From positions 12,296,701-12,360,700 of the forward strand of contig NC_040016.1 of assembly GCF_000972845.2 (NCBI RefSeq): a DNA stretch of 64,000 bases. The letters are read 5' to 3'. The notes under the pieces were generated by a model, which was not told the origin of the DNA, did no database searches, and worked only from the letters and a program-made list of their open reading frames with translations. A program made the position numbers and the translations under genes. The DNA comes from Larimichthys crocea. Taxonomy: Eukaryota; Chordata; Actinopteri; Sciaenidae. Below, piece by piece: positions 23,301 through 61,900 of this stretch (position 1 is the first letter of the stretch; the number at the start of each line of letters is the position of its first letter).

Positions 23301-24247
23301 AAAATGCAATTACCATCGTTTCATTACAATAATCACCAGTGGATGTCTTTTAAAAGCATTAATCTGTAATGATGAGCTGCACAAAATGAATCAGCATTCA
23401 GTTTCCGCGTGTCTCCTCGTGGTTTATCCTAAATCTATATCAGAAGCCATTTCCTCTTCGTGTTTTGGCTATAAAAATAAGACCACATGAAAGTCTATCT
23501 CATTTTGGCAAGTAGATATAGTGCATAAATTAATTCATGTCTTTTTAAGTTAACACTTCACAACTTTCTTTTCAAATTAAGAACTAAATATACTGTAATG
23601 TTTGGAATACTCATCACTTCAGCAGTTTATACTTGACATTTTGTATACTTGACAGTTCTTTTTTTTTTTTTTTTAACGTTATTTTCTTTTATGGTGGTTA
23701 TAACGGGCTGAATGGTCCACAGCCTCTCACGAGAGGCAGTGAGACATGGAGGAGAGAAGAAGGAGGAGAACTCCCACCGACTTGTAGGCAGACAGACAAC
23801 CTCAACTCTCCAGTCTGTATGAGGCGGGAGGTCTGTGACGAGGACATCGATCTGTCCTCTTTCCCCCTCCCTTCTCTGGATGAATGTGGAGGTGGTGGGG
23901 TGGTCATGTGTGGGCGAGGGGGGGAGGTTTCTTTTCTCTTTTCTGACTTTGCTTCTGATGATCCAGGTGGTCCGGCACCACCCACTCCTCCTGCAGATGA
24001 AGGTTAGCTGGCTGAGGACACAAACGTCCGGCAGTTGTCACTAAGCGACATGAACTGAAGCGAGCTGGGTAGCGCGGCACTCAGGGCTTCCAACTTGCCG
24101 TGACGGGAAGTCCCATTATTACCTATGACTATATCAGGGGGGGGAGGGCTTAAGGGCACGCAGAAGGGAGGTGGGAGGTGGGGTCGGAGGGTTCTTTAGG
24201 TCGGGAAAGAAGCTCGGGAGGGAGAAAAGGAGGATAGGACAATGAAA
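20356..24247 (-). other. cacna2d2: Probable long 3'UTR of cacna2d2
   Basis: About 3.9 kb follows the cacna2d2 stop codon (24248-24250, minus strand) before the tail of abhd14b. I see no splice-flanked coding exon and no recognised repeat in it, only T- and A-rich patches. Candidate minus-strand poly-A signals are AATAAA at 20961-20966 and 20681-20686, and ATTAAA at 20356-20361. Open frames here, such as 22443-22730 and 23698-23985 on minus, resemble nothing I know and read as UTR. The extent is inferred. Confidence 0.4.
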
Positions 24248-49713
<25,466 letters not shown>

Positions 49714-50146
49714 CTGTACAAAAGACACACAAAAACTGGCTTTCATTTCTTCCCATAATCTTTGAGAATAACATTAAAGAAAGAAGCCAAAGTCCCAATG
49801 AGCTGAGCCATGATAATGTGGAGCGACCACGGCTGAGCCCACTTAAGCTACAGAATACTGAAAAGGCTTATGTGCTTAGAAGAGTTAATAAGTTGTTTTA
49901 TGTACTTTAGAGTTGGCTACTGCTACCGTCGGCTGACTTTAGCAGAGATACTCCCCTTTACCGAATAACAATGCCTACTCTAAATAATTACTGCATAAGC
50001 CTTAGTAATGGCTAGTTTATGGTCTAAGTGTATAATGACAAATTCAGTACAATGGTCTGCACTGAGCTGTACAACCTCCTAAGCACACAAGACATTACTG
50101 TAAAGACAACCCCTCACCTTGTACTGAGTTTAAAAAGTACATATTG

Positions 50147-50473
50147 GTTTTTAATGTCATGCTTCGTACAGTTGTGTGTGATTGTTCTCTATAATGTACC
50201 GTTAACAACAGCCATCTATGTAGCTGTCTAACTCCTCATTTTGTATAGGTGACCTGCCCCCCTTTTTTACATTTTTTTTTATTATTATTGTTTGTTTGTA
50301 TGTTTGTTTGTTTGTTTATATATTTATACACAATTGTCTTGTACATTATTTGTTTTTATCTGAGTTTTGTTATAACAATAATGAGAAACTTGATACTTGC
50401 TTTCTTATAGCTGTCATTTATGTGTTTAAAAATTCAATAAACAAAGTTGGGGGAAAAAAAAAAGTACATATTG
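50147..50473 (+). mobile_element. 5'-truncated poly-A retroelement insertion with 15-bp target-site duplication
   Basis: AAAAAGTACATATTG occurs at 50132-50146 and again at 50459-50473. Copy 2 of the large duplication has it only once (59389-59403), with no insert. The roughly 312 bp between the repeats has (TTTG)n-like stretches and AATAAA at 50436-50441, then a short G run and an A tail that merges into the second repeat. That is the signature of target-primed reverse transcription of a 3' end (LINE or processed transcript). No protein domain is visible and the family is not identified. Confidence 0.8.
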
Positions 50474-51875
50474 TGTATCAACACAGATTTTTGTGCTTCT
50501 AAAACAGGTTTTTCATAGTCAGATATTTCAATCTAACTAAATATTTATCTTCGATCCTCTTTTTCAAGTTCAGAAGCACCAAAAGATCTGTATATGTCGA
50601 TAAAATTGTTTTTTATTGGTTTCAAATCAAATTAAAAGTGGATTTTCCGACATGTTCTATTTTCTGTACCAATCAACATGATCAGAGGCTTCCCAAATCA
50701 AATGTCACTTTGTTGTAGTGACATAATCTACAGTTATTGTTTCAAGAAACAAAACCGGTGTGAAAACATTTCAAACATTTCAGAAACTTTATGACCTAAA
50801 ATGAGCATAAATTCCTTGTTAAAGTTGAATTTTCAGCAGTTCTGTCCTACGGTGACTCACACAGTCTTATATGCTCACTATATATAGTCACTAGAAATTA
50901 ATATAAACTTGTCAGGGAGCAGGCTGAGTGGTGTTGACCTGTGCTGTGGAGAGCCTGTGCTGAGCTAAGTGCTGTCAGTAAAATAAGATAGCTGATGTTC
51001 TGTTCCTTTGATGACTCATCAGTTGGGCGTCAGACACATTATTTACTCTGGCGGGCGCTTTGTTGGGGGAAGGCACTCACTGCTTAAGACCATTATGTTT
51101 CTGCTGCAAAGCAACTCCTAAAATAGGGCTATTCTGGAAGTGTGTCAGCTACAGCACAGCATGGGCCCACGAGGCACTCAACTAGCAAGGCCAGACAACT
51201 TGGTGTCCTGGAAGAGATGCACACATAACATCTGTCCACGGTCGATAGAGGATGACATACAGGGGGAAATCAGAAATTCACTCATTCTGTTCCAGTGGCA
51301 ATTAAATTCACATTTACCCCTGATACAAAAGAGAGCTGAGATTGATGGACATTATAGGCTTTTCTATGGCACACTGGGAAGCAAGAAGGGGGGGTTTCAA
51401 AAGTGAGTACTAGTTTGACATTCTGAGGAGCGAGCAGGCAAGCAGTTAGCAACCGTCTTAGGCAGAAGCAGAGTAATCATCAGGGGTCTCTTTCTGCTGA
51501 TTATCAGCCGTTCCGCTGAGTGTGGAAAGAAGCCAGCTGCCTGTGGGCCAGAGAGGCTCTTTTCTTATGCTCGGCCAAGCTGATACGGAGGTAGAGCAAC
51601 AGAGCCCCGGTAGGCTTCGCCACTGTTCCCGCAAGTCTCACTGCTCCCGCTCACTGGCAGACGCCACTCCAACCTGCAGCACGACCCCTGACCCGTGTTG
51701 AAGTGACGTCCCTCAACACACTGCCTGGGCTGCTCAAATCGCTTTTCTTTTTTTTTTCCTTCAGGCGCACTCTGCTGAAAAGCTGCCTGAAACCCCCCCC
51801 GATGGACCTCAGCACCAGCACCGCCTCACAAGAGGTCGATTAACTGAGCATGCCCAAAGAGAACATGGACAAAAT

Positions 51876-51876
51876 A

Positions 51877-51920
<44 letters not shown>
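51876..51920 (+). repeat. (TG)n-(AG)n composite microsatellite, copy 1
   Basis: The tract is shared by both copies of the large duplication. Copy 2 (about 60779-60840) has a clearly different, interrupted structure there (GTGTGTGTGGTGTTGATAGA followed by broken GA runs), as expected where length or sequencing errors accumulate. Confidence 0.9.
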
Positions 51921-51923
<3 letters not shown>

Positions 51924-53971
51924 GGGAGGAATCCAATTATTTTCAATAATAAAGAATGCCACATCAAAGGTAGAACTTCCACAGCTCTCCAGAACTGTGT
52001 GGCATATGAAATCAGGTCTGGAACCATGAGGCATATTGGCATGCATGACTTTTATCAATTTAATTACTGAAATCTTAATTTGAGGGAGTGAGGGGGGAGA
52101 GGAAGAGAGAGAGAGAGAGAGAGCTGTGACTCCACGCGGTGGCGGCTTCTTTCTTTCGAGCGAATGGGGTTCGTGAAAGCGCTCATCGGTGCAGGACGGA
52201 AACGGTCAAAGTGTGGCCTACGTCTCCACCACCTCAGGCTGACGGAGACACACCCGTCTGGAGTCTGAAGGAGGGTCATTTGGTGACAGATGATGCCTAC
52301 AGACCAACTGCAGGTTTTCATTAACTGCACTAGTCAGTCTTTTTCTCATAGAGGAGAATAGCCCTTTAATGGGACTTGACGTTATTTTGAAGGGGCTAAA
52401 TGTTATTTATAAGGCAATGCAGACTTCTATTACTAGTAGTCATTATAGGTCATCTCCCACACCCAATGTAAAATCCCACAATGGAGAGCTATGCTAGCTT
52501 TGGTCCCAAAATTAGAAATGCTGAGAAAATATCACTTTCAAGCAGATCATTTCTCTCAAACTGTGAAAGAGGTAGCATTGATCAGCAGTAATGGGGTTTA
52601 GGAGGAATGTGTGAACGGTGATGAAGTAGAGAGGAGTAACACATGAGCCAGGATAGCGTCACTCAGCACTGAAGCTATAGTGCTGCCATGGCTGATTTTC
52701 CCCACAGATTGTCTTGGCGTATCAGCACCGCTCTCTCTCTCTCTCCCTTTCCATTGCCTTAGGTACAATTGAATTTTCTTCATGCCTCTGAGCAGAGAAC
52801 ATCAGGATCAGAGGGAGCGGCACGGAGTCAAGGATTTTCAGTCTCCAGGCTGATACGCGGTTCTACAGTTCTGACAGATAAAAATCATAAATGGCGGCCG
52901 GTATCAGTGTATAATTCTCCACATTTTGACTCATGGATCCAGATGTGTTGTTTCTGCATGGATTCCAGTCAGTAATTACCTCTCAGCTTCTGCCCACTGA
53001 TGCCATTCTTTCCCTGTCATTACCCAGTCTCCTGCGTGCCAAGGCCAGGTGACAAGCAGATGGGCCTGGCTGGTGCTGAACTGAATCCTGTCGCCCGTTC
53101 TATCCCAGAGCGACACGACCGACAGCCTTCCACCGGCAGACACAACATATTGGCCTATGGCCTCTCTGTCCATTCACTCAAGTTATCGTTGGTATCTAAC
53201 CACAGGCACTGAACCATCATAACTAGGGAGAGCACTTCTCAGACACAGCTATTGTATTTACATATGAAAACGTGTCAGTTCTCTTTTTTACTCTGTGAGC
53301 AGCTCATTACAGAAGATAAACTAACGTGAAAGCTTTTCCTGGCTGCGATTTAATTCAACCTGTTTTACCTGTCCATCATGTGCAGGGATTCAAGTGAAAC
53401 CTCACATTTCATAACCTAGTATGAAACAGACAAATATGCATACAGCTGCCTGCTGGTTAACTAACCAGTTTCAGACAACGTCCAGACTGGAGCAATGTAG
53501 GAATAACATCTTATTTTTATTTTTAAGTGACACTGTGATGTTCGTTTTGCTGTAAAATATACATCTAGATTTACCTACACAGTGACCATATGAGTAGTTC
53601 AGCTGATCGGGTCTCTATAAAGCACTATAAAGCATTCTGGCATTAATTAAGATAAGATCGGCTTTAATGATCACACACTGTGAAAATTCACTATCAAAGG
53701 CAAAAAAAAAGGACAAACACACATTTACTGGTTCCATCTTCTCAAATGTGAAGATTTACTTCTTTTTATATTTGTCTTGGACTATTGGCTGGACAAAACT
53801 ATCACAGCTCAGTGAGCATTTCTCTTCCCAGCTGTAGGCAACACTTTGACATATCACAATATAAATATCCACTCCAAATGTAAGGTGATCGGCATTTTTG
53901 AGCCAAGAGCTTTGCAAGAAGCTTTACATCTGTATTTAAAAAGGGAGATCGGACGATATGAACTACACCGA

Positions 53972-54011
53972 AGGCAACCATTTCCCTTTAAAATAAGGGA
54001 AATGGTTGCCT
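53972..54011. repeat. Perfect 17-bp inverted repeat (hairpin), copy 1
   Basis: AGGCAACCATTTCCCTT (53972-53988) is followed by the 6-nt loop TAAAAT and the exact reverse complement at 53995-54011. It sits next to the L1 RT fragment. Copy 2 has the same hairpin at about 62854-62895, with one A lost next to the loop. No function is known. Confidence 0.85.
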
Positions 54012-54029
54012 AACACATTGTTAGAGGGA

Positions 54030-54223
54030 ATTTAAAGAAAGTGATTCTCTGAAGACAGATAGAAGGAGAGGAGCAAGTCTTACTGAGAATGTCTTTAAAA
54101 AAAACAAAACTCTCATGGATAGCCATCGGGCCCTGGAGATTTGCCACTTTGCATCTTCCTGATCGCCTCTGTGACCTCTTTAACGGAAATATCGTCCTCT
54201 AGCACAGCGGCTGTGATCAGCAT
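54030..54223 (-). mobile_element. L1-clade LINE reverse-transcriptase fragment (degenerate)
   Basis: Read on minus, the frame starting at 54223 gives LEDDISVKEVTEAIRKMQ followed by SGKSPGPDGYP. This matches the conserved motif before RT domain 1 in L1-type elements (QSGKSPGPDG). A stop follows at once, and the continuing homology (KTFS..LA..) is out of frame. It is a short fossil inside a cacna2d2 intron or 5' flank. Confidence 0.7.
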
Positions 54224-57200
54224 TATGACATTTTTTTGATATATCATAGACTAACTGACAAACAAATTCACAGATTAATCAATAAGAGAATTATTAATTG
54301 GTCCAGCCTGTGAGAAAAGTACAGAGGTTTGCAATATATCACACACTGTACCACAAGGCATTTCAGCTAATTACAAATGGCACGTGATTGTCTAAATTTA
54401 AGTGGCCAAAAATTATCAGCTGAATAAATTAAAAAAGCAAATCGGGCCAGAAGTAGTGACTTATATGTCTATGAAAAATAATACCAGAAAGCCACAACGT
54501 ACATCATGTATGTCATTCTATGAACACATTCATGCCATCATAATATGTACAATCAAGATAAAGCCAAACCCGCGTGTGCGGTCGACATGTGCTCTTTACA
54601 CTGAGGTGGAACGAGGTATCGCTGTAAATGAGAGGAGATTAAAGCAGCAACATTCATAGCCACCGCACCCTTACAACCTGCCACCACCACCCATAAATCT
54701 AAAAGAAATGCATTATACAAGCAGCGAACACAATGACATATTCTACGTTGTGGTGATTGTGTTTTCGCTCCTTTTGCAGCAGTCTGGTAAAGGAGTCTCA
54801 TTGGAATTCATGAAATAGTTTTATCATGGCGCAGCGCTGTAAAATCAATACATTAACTGTGCCGGGGGGCTAACTCTCTCAGGAGATTGTGTTTATGCAC
54901 CCTGACCCATTCAACAAAGTGTTGTGCATTACATTTAAATTGGAGGAATTATCTACTACATACATTACAGAAACATGCAATAGATACATGAAGCGTGATA
55001 CATGGAGTGGCTCGGGCTCATTTTAATGTGCTACATACAAGTGTGCAGAAAGTGTGCTCTCGTTTTTAAGTTCGATGTCGTTGACCATGTTTAGTGGCTG
55101 CATTTTACAGTGAATATAGACAATGAGTGGGATGCATATACAGTACATATACACAGCACCATCTATATTGTGTACTGTCCACTGTAATGTGTGATCTGTC
55201 TTCACAGTGAAGCATCTGATACGCATGCATCATATACAGCAGATGTAAGCGGAGTAACTGCGGAATAATGGGAGGACTGTATAAGGCTGCTAGTGTGTGA
55301 GTGTGTATGCGTGCATGCTCCCATGTGTGCGTGGATTTGCGTTGTGCTGATGGGCTTATTATTTTATGGACTGCTGCTCTCTTAGTGCTCCTGTGGATGT
55401 GGCAGGCGAATAAAGATTGAATTAAGATAAAAAAATATAGGAGGACGGTGCCCAGAGAGCCTGCAGGAGAAAGAGATGTTGTCTGCCGTTTATTTATTCC
55501 ACTTTCTGTTGATTATTGGAAGTGTTAGTAAAAAGATTTTAATATTTTTGGGATGTGTCTAAGAGAAACGCACACAAAATTTCATGCCCAATTTTTCAAC
55601 CACTCTCCTCTCTCTCCCTAAAAAAATAATACAGAATATTGAATTAATCATGCATATTGGAATAAATCAGCATTAATTATTAGCAGACCGGTATTAGTCT
55701 GTTGCTGTTGCTCTGTGAAATGGAAAAAAGTCTCCTGCTGTGTTTCACATCTTCGCTCAAACTGAAATGTCAAATATTTTATATTTGGACTAAAACTATG
55801 AAAGCCTTGTGTCACCTTCAGTCTCACCAATAACACACTGGTATTTCTTTTGACTCTGCTCCTCCCTGAAGTGGGGCGAGGAGTGTGAAAGGAGGAGGAT
55901 GCGAAGCCCTAGATATTGGGAATGGTATTTTGGGGAGCCTCAGCCTCGGGGATTGACCAGCAGTCATAATATTTACAAAGAGGTTAGATTGACTTTTTGA
56001 AGAAATCAATATGTGATATAGACTACATGCTGTTGTGAGCCTGGGAGGTAATGGGATCTTTGCAACGCTTGGCTAACAGGACTCCATGCCTGTCTGTGGT
56101 TATTTCTCTCTTCGCCTTTTCACTTTCCCCTCTCCCTCACTTCACCCTCTGCTTCGCTTCCCTTGATAACATGAACAGACATTATAATGGACAAATGTTA
56201 ATAATTAATGTCAGAGCAATTGGAGACAATTAAGTGTGTTGACTGGACCATTAATTTTCCTGGGGCTGTCAGTGGGGGAGCAGACGGGGAGAGAGCCCAT
56301 CTGTAGAGGCAGGCGGCCCTCCGATTTTTTTTCCCTCAGAGGTGCACCTGGTCAGTCACGGCGCCATCCATCCGTCCCAGGAAAGCTACAGGTCTGTTGC
56401 ACTACAAACTGGCCATGAGTCCTGGCCGCTACTTTCACTCTCCATAGTGAAGCGCATCTTTGACTGGGGGACTCTTGCCAGAGACAGTGTGAGTGCAAAT
56501 GTTACTGAAGCATGTACCTGCGATTGCATCTGTATATAGTGGTATTTGTGAAGCTCCAGTATCTTTCTGGCATATCAGGCCATGTGATCTGATGTATCTG
56601 ATGTGAGGATGAGTGCTGATAGGCGTGTGGGAGGATGTGTGAGACTGTCTGTGCTTTCGCATTATTTACTGTAAAGGCACATAAGGTCATTTGTGCCTGC
56701 ATGTCGTTTAAATCTACATGTTTATTTTTGTCTCTTTACATTCAAATTCGACTTGAAATGTAGCATTCCCTACTTTAGGGGCATGAATTTTTGCTACCGC
56801 TGACAATGTCGTACTAGTAAGTGAACTGGTCCGTGAATATCTGTGTGGGCGGTCACTAAAATTGTTGTAATATCACTTAATTCTTTGCTACATAAATAAT
56901 TTACAGAGCTGGTTACTGACCTGACAACGGTTTAGCCTCAGGGGCCCTCAGACGGCCAACGCAACTTGAATGATGAGAAAGACACATTTCTGCTAATCTC
57001 TATGAACAGGTGTCTGCATATGAATGCAGATAACATTAAAAAAAAAAAGGTAATAAAAAGCCAAATCATTGTCAGGCGGTAGATGATGGGTTCTCAAATT
57101 GCATTTCAGCCAATGTGTTCCGCCTCTTTTGCTCTCCACACAGACTGCTGCAACCAAAGCCCACTCAAACCTGATTGGACAATACTACTTAGACCGCAAA

Positions 57201-57754
57201 TGGAAATCAGAACACTTCAGGTGCCAAAATCTTGGTCCTTTGTCTACGGATTCTGCATTCATATTCAGTAATCTGCTTATAGAGATGAAGCTACTGGACT
57301 ACCTGAATTTTCACAGTCATTTTGCCGTCATCACAGCTGGACTGGACTCGTGAAAAAGAGACAGCTAATGCAAGCTGCATGCTCCTACTCTGTACATCAT
57401 GGGATGAGCACAACACTGCATGCCTGATGTTATAAATGAAAAAAAAAAAACAGCTTTATTGGAAATCTGTACAATAAGTACAACAGTAAGCTACTGTAAA
57501 TCCCACTAGATAGCCTAGCTTCTATTTAAGGAGTACAATATAAACTTGAATGGATGGATGGGTCCTCCCAAATGCTGATGGTCAAATGACAGATGGCTGA
57601 AGACAAGACGCCATAACTTTAAATTTATTTATATTTCTTTAAATGAAAAGCTGTAATCAAAATTCAATTCAACATCTTCAGGGATTTTGCGGTTACAAGC
57701 TTACTTGGTTTGGCAACTGACATTTTGCAGACTATGGCAACTCTGATCTCTCTT

Positions 57755-57902
57755 GGGGCGGCAGTAGCTCAGTCCATAGGGGACTTGGCTTGGGAACCGG
57801 AGGGTGGCTGGTTCAAGTCCCACATGGACCAAAAATATGGAAGGTGGACTGGTGCACTGGGCGCTGGTCTGGCTGGCTGCCCATCACTCCACCATCTCTC
57901 TG
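57755..57902 (+). mobile_element. tRNA-derived SINE head
   Basis: GGGGCGGCAGTAGCTCAGTC contains a Pol III A-box-like motif, and GGTTCAAGTCC about 45 nt downstream is a B box. The spacing and sequence are those of a tRNA-derived SINE head. It ends where copy 2 of the large duplication begins. No poly-A tail is visible, so the 3' part seems cut off at the junction. Confidence 0.65.
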
Positions 57903-58518
57903 CTACCAAGGATTGTGTTTGATGATTGTTTTCAGTTAATTTCTGGTACTAATGTCTTTTGTTGTTTGCAAATAATTCACAGCAAGCTTTTGTAAGCCTC
58001 CACTTTCTTTATAGGGGTGAAAATCAGATGCGTTCCCACCCAGTTACCATGCTCATTCTTGCTCTTAGAGCTGGGTTTAGGGCATACAGTGGCTAAGAGC
58101 AATGGATTATGAAGGATTACTGAAGGGAAGTCTCCAAACAGAGCCACCACACCGAGCATGTGGAGTGTGTTTGTGGTGTATGTGTGCGTGTGTCATTGCT
58201 CCTGCATATAGGGATATGTAATATTCTTAAATATTCGTCCTAATAGAAGCTTGGTAATCAGCAGAGAGTGAAAGAGCAGACGGGCTACCATCCCACATGG
58301 ACAACGGTGGTGCGAGAAGAGCAAATACAGTAATGAGGAAGTGCAGTGTTCCGCCGCAAGCAAACAACTGGAGAACAGTATGAGCACACTGTGCTGTTTC
58401 TGACTCCCTGCATGATTAACACTGCTTAATGAATACAACAAATATTTGTGCCATTGTTACTTCAGGAGAGCAATTGTATCTTAATCGCCTAGTCATAGAT
58501 CTGAAAGCTTCTGCTTAC

Positions 58519-58977
58519 CCTGGCCACATTCACGTAGTCGTCATCTGACAGGTTTCCAGCATCTCTATTACAGAGGTTTTCATCAGCTTCAGAGTGAGTC
58601 CGCTGACACTTCCACTCCTGCAGAAGAGACACATTGAAGTTCAATTAAGAAAAGCAGGTCCTCATCCTGCTCATGTGCTTTCTAACTTGTGGAAGCTGCT
58701 ATATTTCTTTGTCTTCATATTTAGGCACACACTCAAAATCACACCTTCATTTTTTAGAAGTAAACTTCGATTAAGTGTGAAAATGAGCAGTCACGCCTTT
58801 CCTCTAACTCTTAGGCTTTCCTCAGACCAACAGGTGGCACTAGCGCCCTTTGAAGGAGACAGCCACCCAGCCAAGAGGAAATGTCCAAAGAGGAGGCAGT
58901 GAGAGAGACTGAGAGTAGGATACTCACACATCCACGATGATGACCATGTCCTTCGAGATGATGCACCTTGGATATAC
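58519..58977 (-). pseudogene. Duplicate, frameshifted cacna2d2 VWA exon pair
   Basis: This is a second copy of the two VWA exons: 58928-58977 (50 nt against 51) and 58519-58617 (99 nt against 100). Each lacks one base compared with the copy at 49243-49713. The losses are a G in the Ser-Pro-Lys codons and an A in the Glu-Thr-Leu-Ser segment, so both are frameshifted. It lies 5' of the intact pair in gene orientation. Even an intact pair (151 nt) would break the frame if spliced in as well. It is either an assembly artefact or a dead partial duplication. Confidence 0.8.
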
Positions 58978-61900
58978 CTGTACAAAAGACACACAAAAAC
59001 TGGCTTTCATTTCTCCCATAATCTTTGAGAATAACATTAAAGAAAGAAGCCAAAGTCCCAATAGCTGAGCCATGATAATGGGAGCGACCACGGCTGAGCC
59101 CACTTAAGCTACAGAATACTGAAAAAGGCTTATGTGCTTAGAAGAGTTAATAAGTTGTTTTATGTACTTTAGGGTTGGCTACTGCCTACCGTCGGCTGAC
59201 TTTAGAGGATACTCCCCTTTACCGAATAACAATGCCTACTCTAAATAATTACTGCATAAGCTTAGTAATGGCTAGTTTATGGTCTAATGTTATAATGACA
59301 AATTCAGTACAATGGTCTGCACTGAGCTGTACAACCTCCTAAGCACCAAGACATTACTGTAAGACACCCCTCACCTTGTACTGAGTTTAAAAAGTACATA
59401 TTGTGTATCAACACGTAGATTTTTGTGCTTGTAAAACAGGTTTTCATGTCAGATTTTCAATCTTACTAAATATTTATCTTCGACCTCTTTTTCAAGTTCA
59501 GAGCACCAAAAGCAAATGGTTTTTTATTGGTTTCAAATCAAATTAAAAGTGGATTTTCCGTCATGTTCTATTTTCTGTACCAATCACATGATAGATAAGC
59601 TCCCAAATCAAATGTCACTTGTTGTAGTGACATAATCTACCGTTATGTTTAAGAAACAGAACCGGTGTGAAAACATTTCAAACATTTCAGAAACTTTATG
59701 ACCTAAAATGAGCATAAATTCCTTGTTAAAGTTGAATTTTCAGCAGTTCTGTCCTACGGTGACTCACACAGTCTTATATGCTCACTTATATAGTCACTAG
59801 AAATTAATATAAACTTGTCAGGGAGCAGGCGGCTGAGTGGTGTTGACCTGTGCTGTGGAGAGCCTGTGCTGAGCTAAGTGCTGTCAGTAAAATAAGATAG
59901 CTGATGTTCTGTTCCTTTGATGACTCATCAGTTGGGTGTCAGACACATTATTTACTCTGGCGGGCGCTTTGTTGGGGGAGGCACTCACTGCTTAAGACCA
60001 TTATGTTTCTGCTGCAAAGCAACTCCTAAAATAGGGCTATTCTGGAAGTGTGTCAGCTACAGCACAGCATGGGCCACGAGGCACTCACACTAGCAAGGCC
60101 AGACAACTTGGTGTCCTGGAAGAGATGCACACATAACATCTGTCCACGGTCGATGAGGATGACATACAGGGGGAAATCAGAAATTCACTCATTCTGTTCC
60201 AGTGGCAATTAAATTCACATTTACCCCTGATACAAAAGAGAGCTGAGATTGATGGACATTATAGGCTTTTCTATGGCACACTGGGAAGCAGGAGGGGGGG
60301 TTTTCCAAAGTGAGTACTAGTTTGACATTCTGAGGAGCGCAGGCAAGCAGTTAGCAACCGTCTTAGGCAGAAGCAGAGTAATCATCAGGGGTCTCTTTCT
60401 GCTGATATCAGCCGTTCCGCTGAGTGTGGAAGAAGCCAGCTGCTGTGGGCCAGAGAGGCTCTTTTCTTATGCTCGGCCAAGCTGATACGGAGGTAGAGCA
60501 ACAGAGCCCCGGTAGGCTTCGCCACTGTTCCCGCAAGTCTCACTGCTCCCGCTCACTGGCAGACGCCACTCCAACCTGCAGCACGACCCCTGACCCTGTG
60601 AAGTGACGTCCCTCAACACACTGCCTGGGCTGCTCAAATCGCTTTTCTTTTTTTTCTTTTTTTTTCTCAGGCGCACTCTGCTGAAAAGCTGCCTGAAACC
60701 CCCCCTGATGGACCTCAGCACCAGCACCGCCTCACAAGAGGTCGATTAACTGGCATGCCCAAAGAAACATGGACAAAATTGTGTGTGTGGTGTTGATAGA
60801 GAGGGAGAGGAGGAGAGAGAGAGAGAGGAGAGAGGAGGGGAGGAATCCATTATTTCAATAATAAAGAATGCCACATCAAAGTAGAACTTCCACAGCTCTC
60901 CAGAACTGTGTGGCATATGAAATCAGGTCTGGAACCATGAGGCATATTGGCATGCATGACTTTTATCAATTATTACTGAAATCTTAATTTGGGGAGAGTG
61001 GGGAGGGGAGAGGAAGGAGAGAGAGAGAGAGCTGTGACTCCACGCGGTGGCGGCTGCTTCTTTCTTTCGAGCGAATGGGTTCGTGAAAGCGCTCATCGGT
61101 GCAGCGGAGGAAACGGTCAAAGTGTGGCCTACGTCTCCACCACCTCAGGCTGACGGAGACACACCCGTCTGGAGTCTGAAGGAGGGTCATTTGGTGACGG
61201 ATGATGCCTACAGACCAACTGCAGGTTTTCATTAACTCCACTAGTCAGTCTTTTTCTCATAGAGGAGAATAGCCCTTTATGGACTTGACGTTATTTTGAA
61301 GGGGCTAATGTTATTTATAGGCAATGCAGACTTCTATTACTGTAGTCATTATAGGTCATCTTCCCACCCAATGTAAAATCCCACAATGGAGAGCTATGCT
61401 AGCTTTGGTCCCAAAATTAGAAATGCTGAGAAAATATCACTTTCAAGCAGATCATTTCTCTCAAACTGTGAAAGAGGTAGCATTGTACAGCAGTAATGGG
61501 TGTTTAGGAGGAATGTGTGAACGGGTGATGAAGTAGAGAGGAGTAACACATGAGCCAGGATAGCGTCACTCAGCACTGAAGCTATAGTGCTGCCATGGCT
61601 GATTTTCCCCAAGATTGTCTTTGCGTATCAGCACCGCTCTCTCTCTCTCTCCCTTCCTTGCCTTAGGTACAATTGAATTTTCTTCATGCCTCTGAGCAGA
61701 GAACTCAGGATCAGAGGGGGCGGCACGGAGTCAAGGTTTTCAGTCTCCAGGCTGATACGCAGTTCTACAGTTCTGACAGATAAAAATCATAAATGGCGGC
61801 CGGTATCAGTGTATAATTCTCCACATTTTGACTCATGGATCCAGATTTGTGTTGTTTCTGCATGGATTCCAGTCAGTAATTACCTCTCAGCTTCTGCCCA

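Larger units (their letters stand above)
49714..57754 (-). other. Intron or 5' region of cacna2d2 without recognised exons
   Basis: Apart from duplication copy 1 and the mobile elements listed, I find no exon here. The segment that should precede YIQGASSPKDM in the protein (ending in an Arg-rich RRRPW-like motif) is not visible, so the upstream coding exons probably lie beyond the window. The stretch 55139-57754 is unique within the window. Confidence 0.5.

Noticed and set aside
23698..23985. 95-residue Pro/Ser-rich minus frame
   Set aside because: Compositionally biased, beyond the cacna2d2 stop codon, with no domain.
57755..57830. A functional tRNA gene
   Set aside because: A and B boxes are present, but the sequence does not close into a cloverleaf with an obvious anticodon arm and continues into SINE-like DNA.
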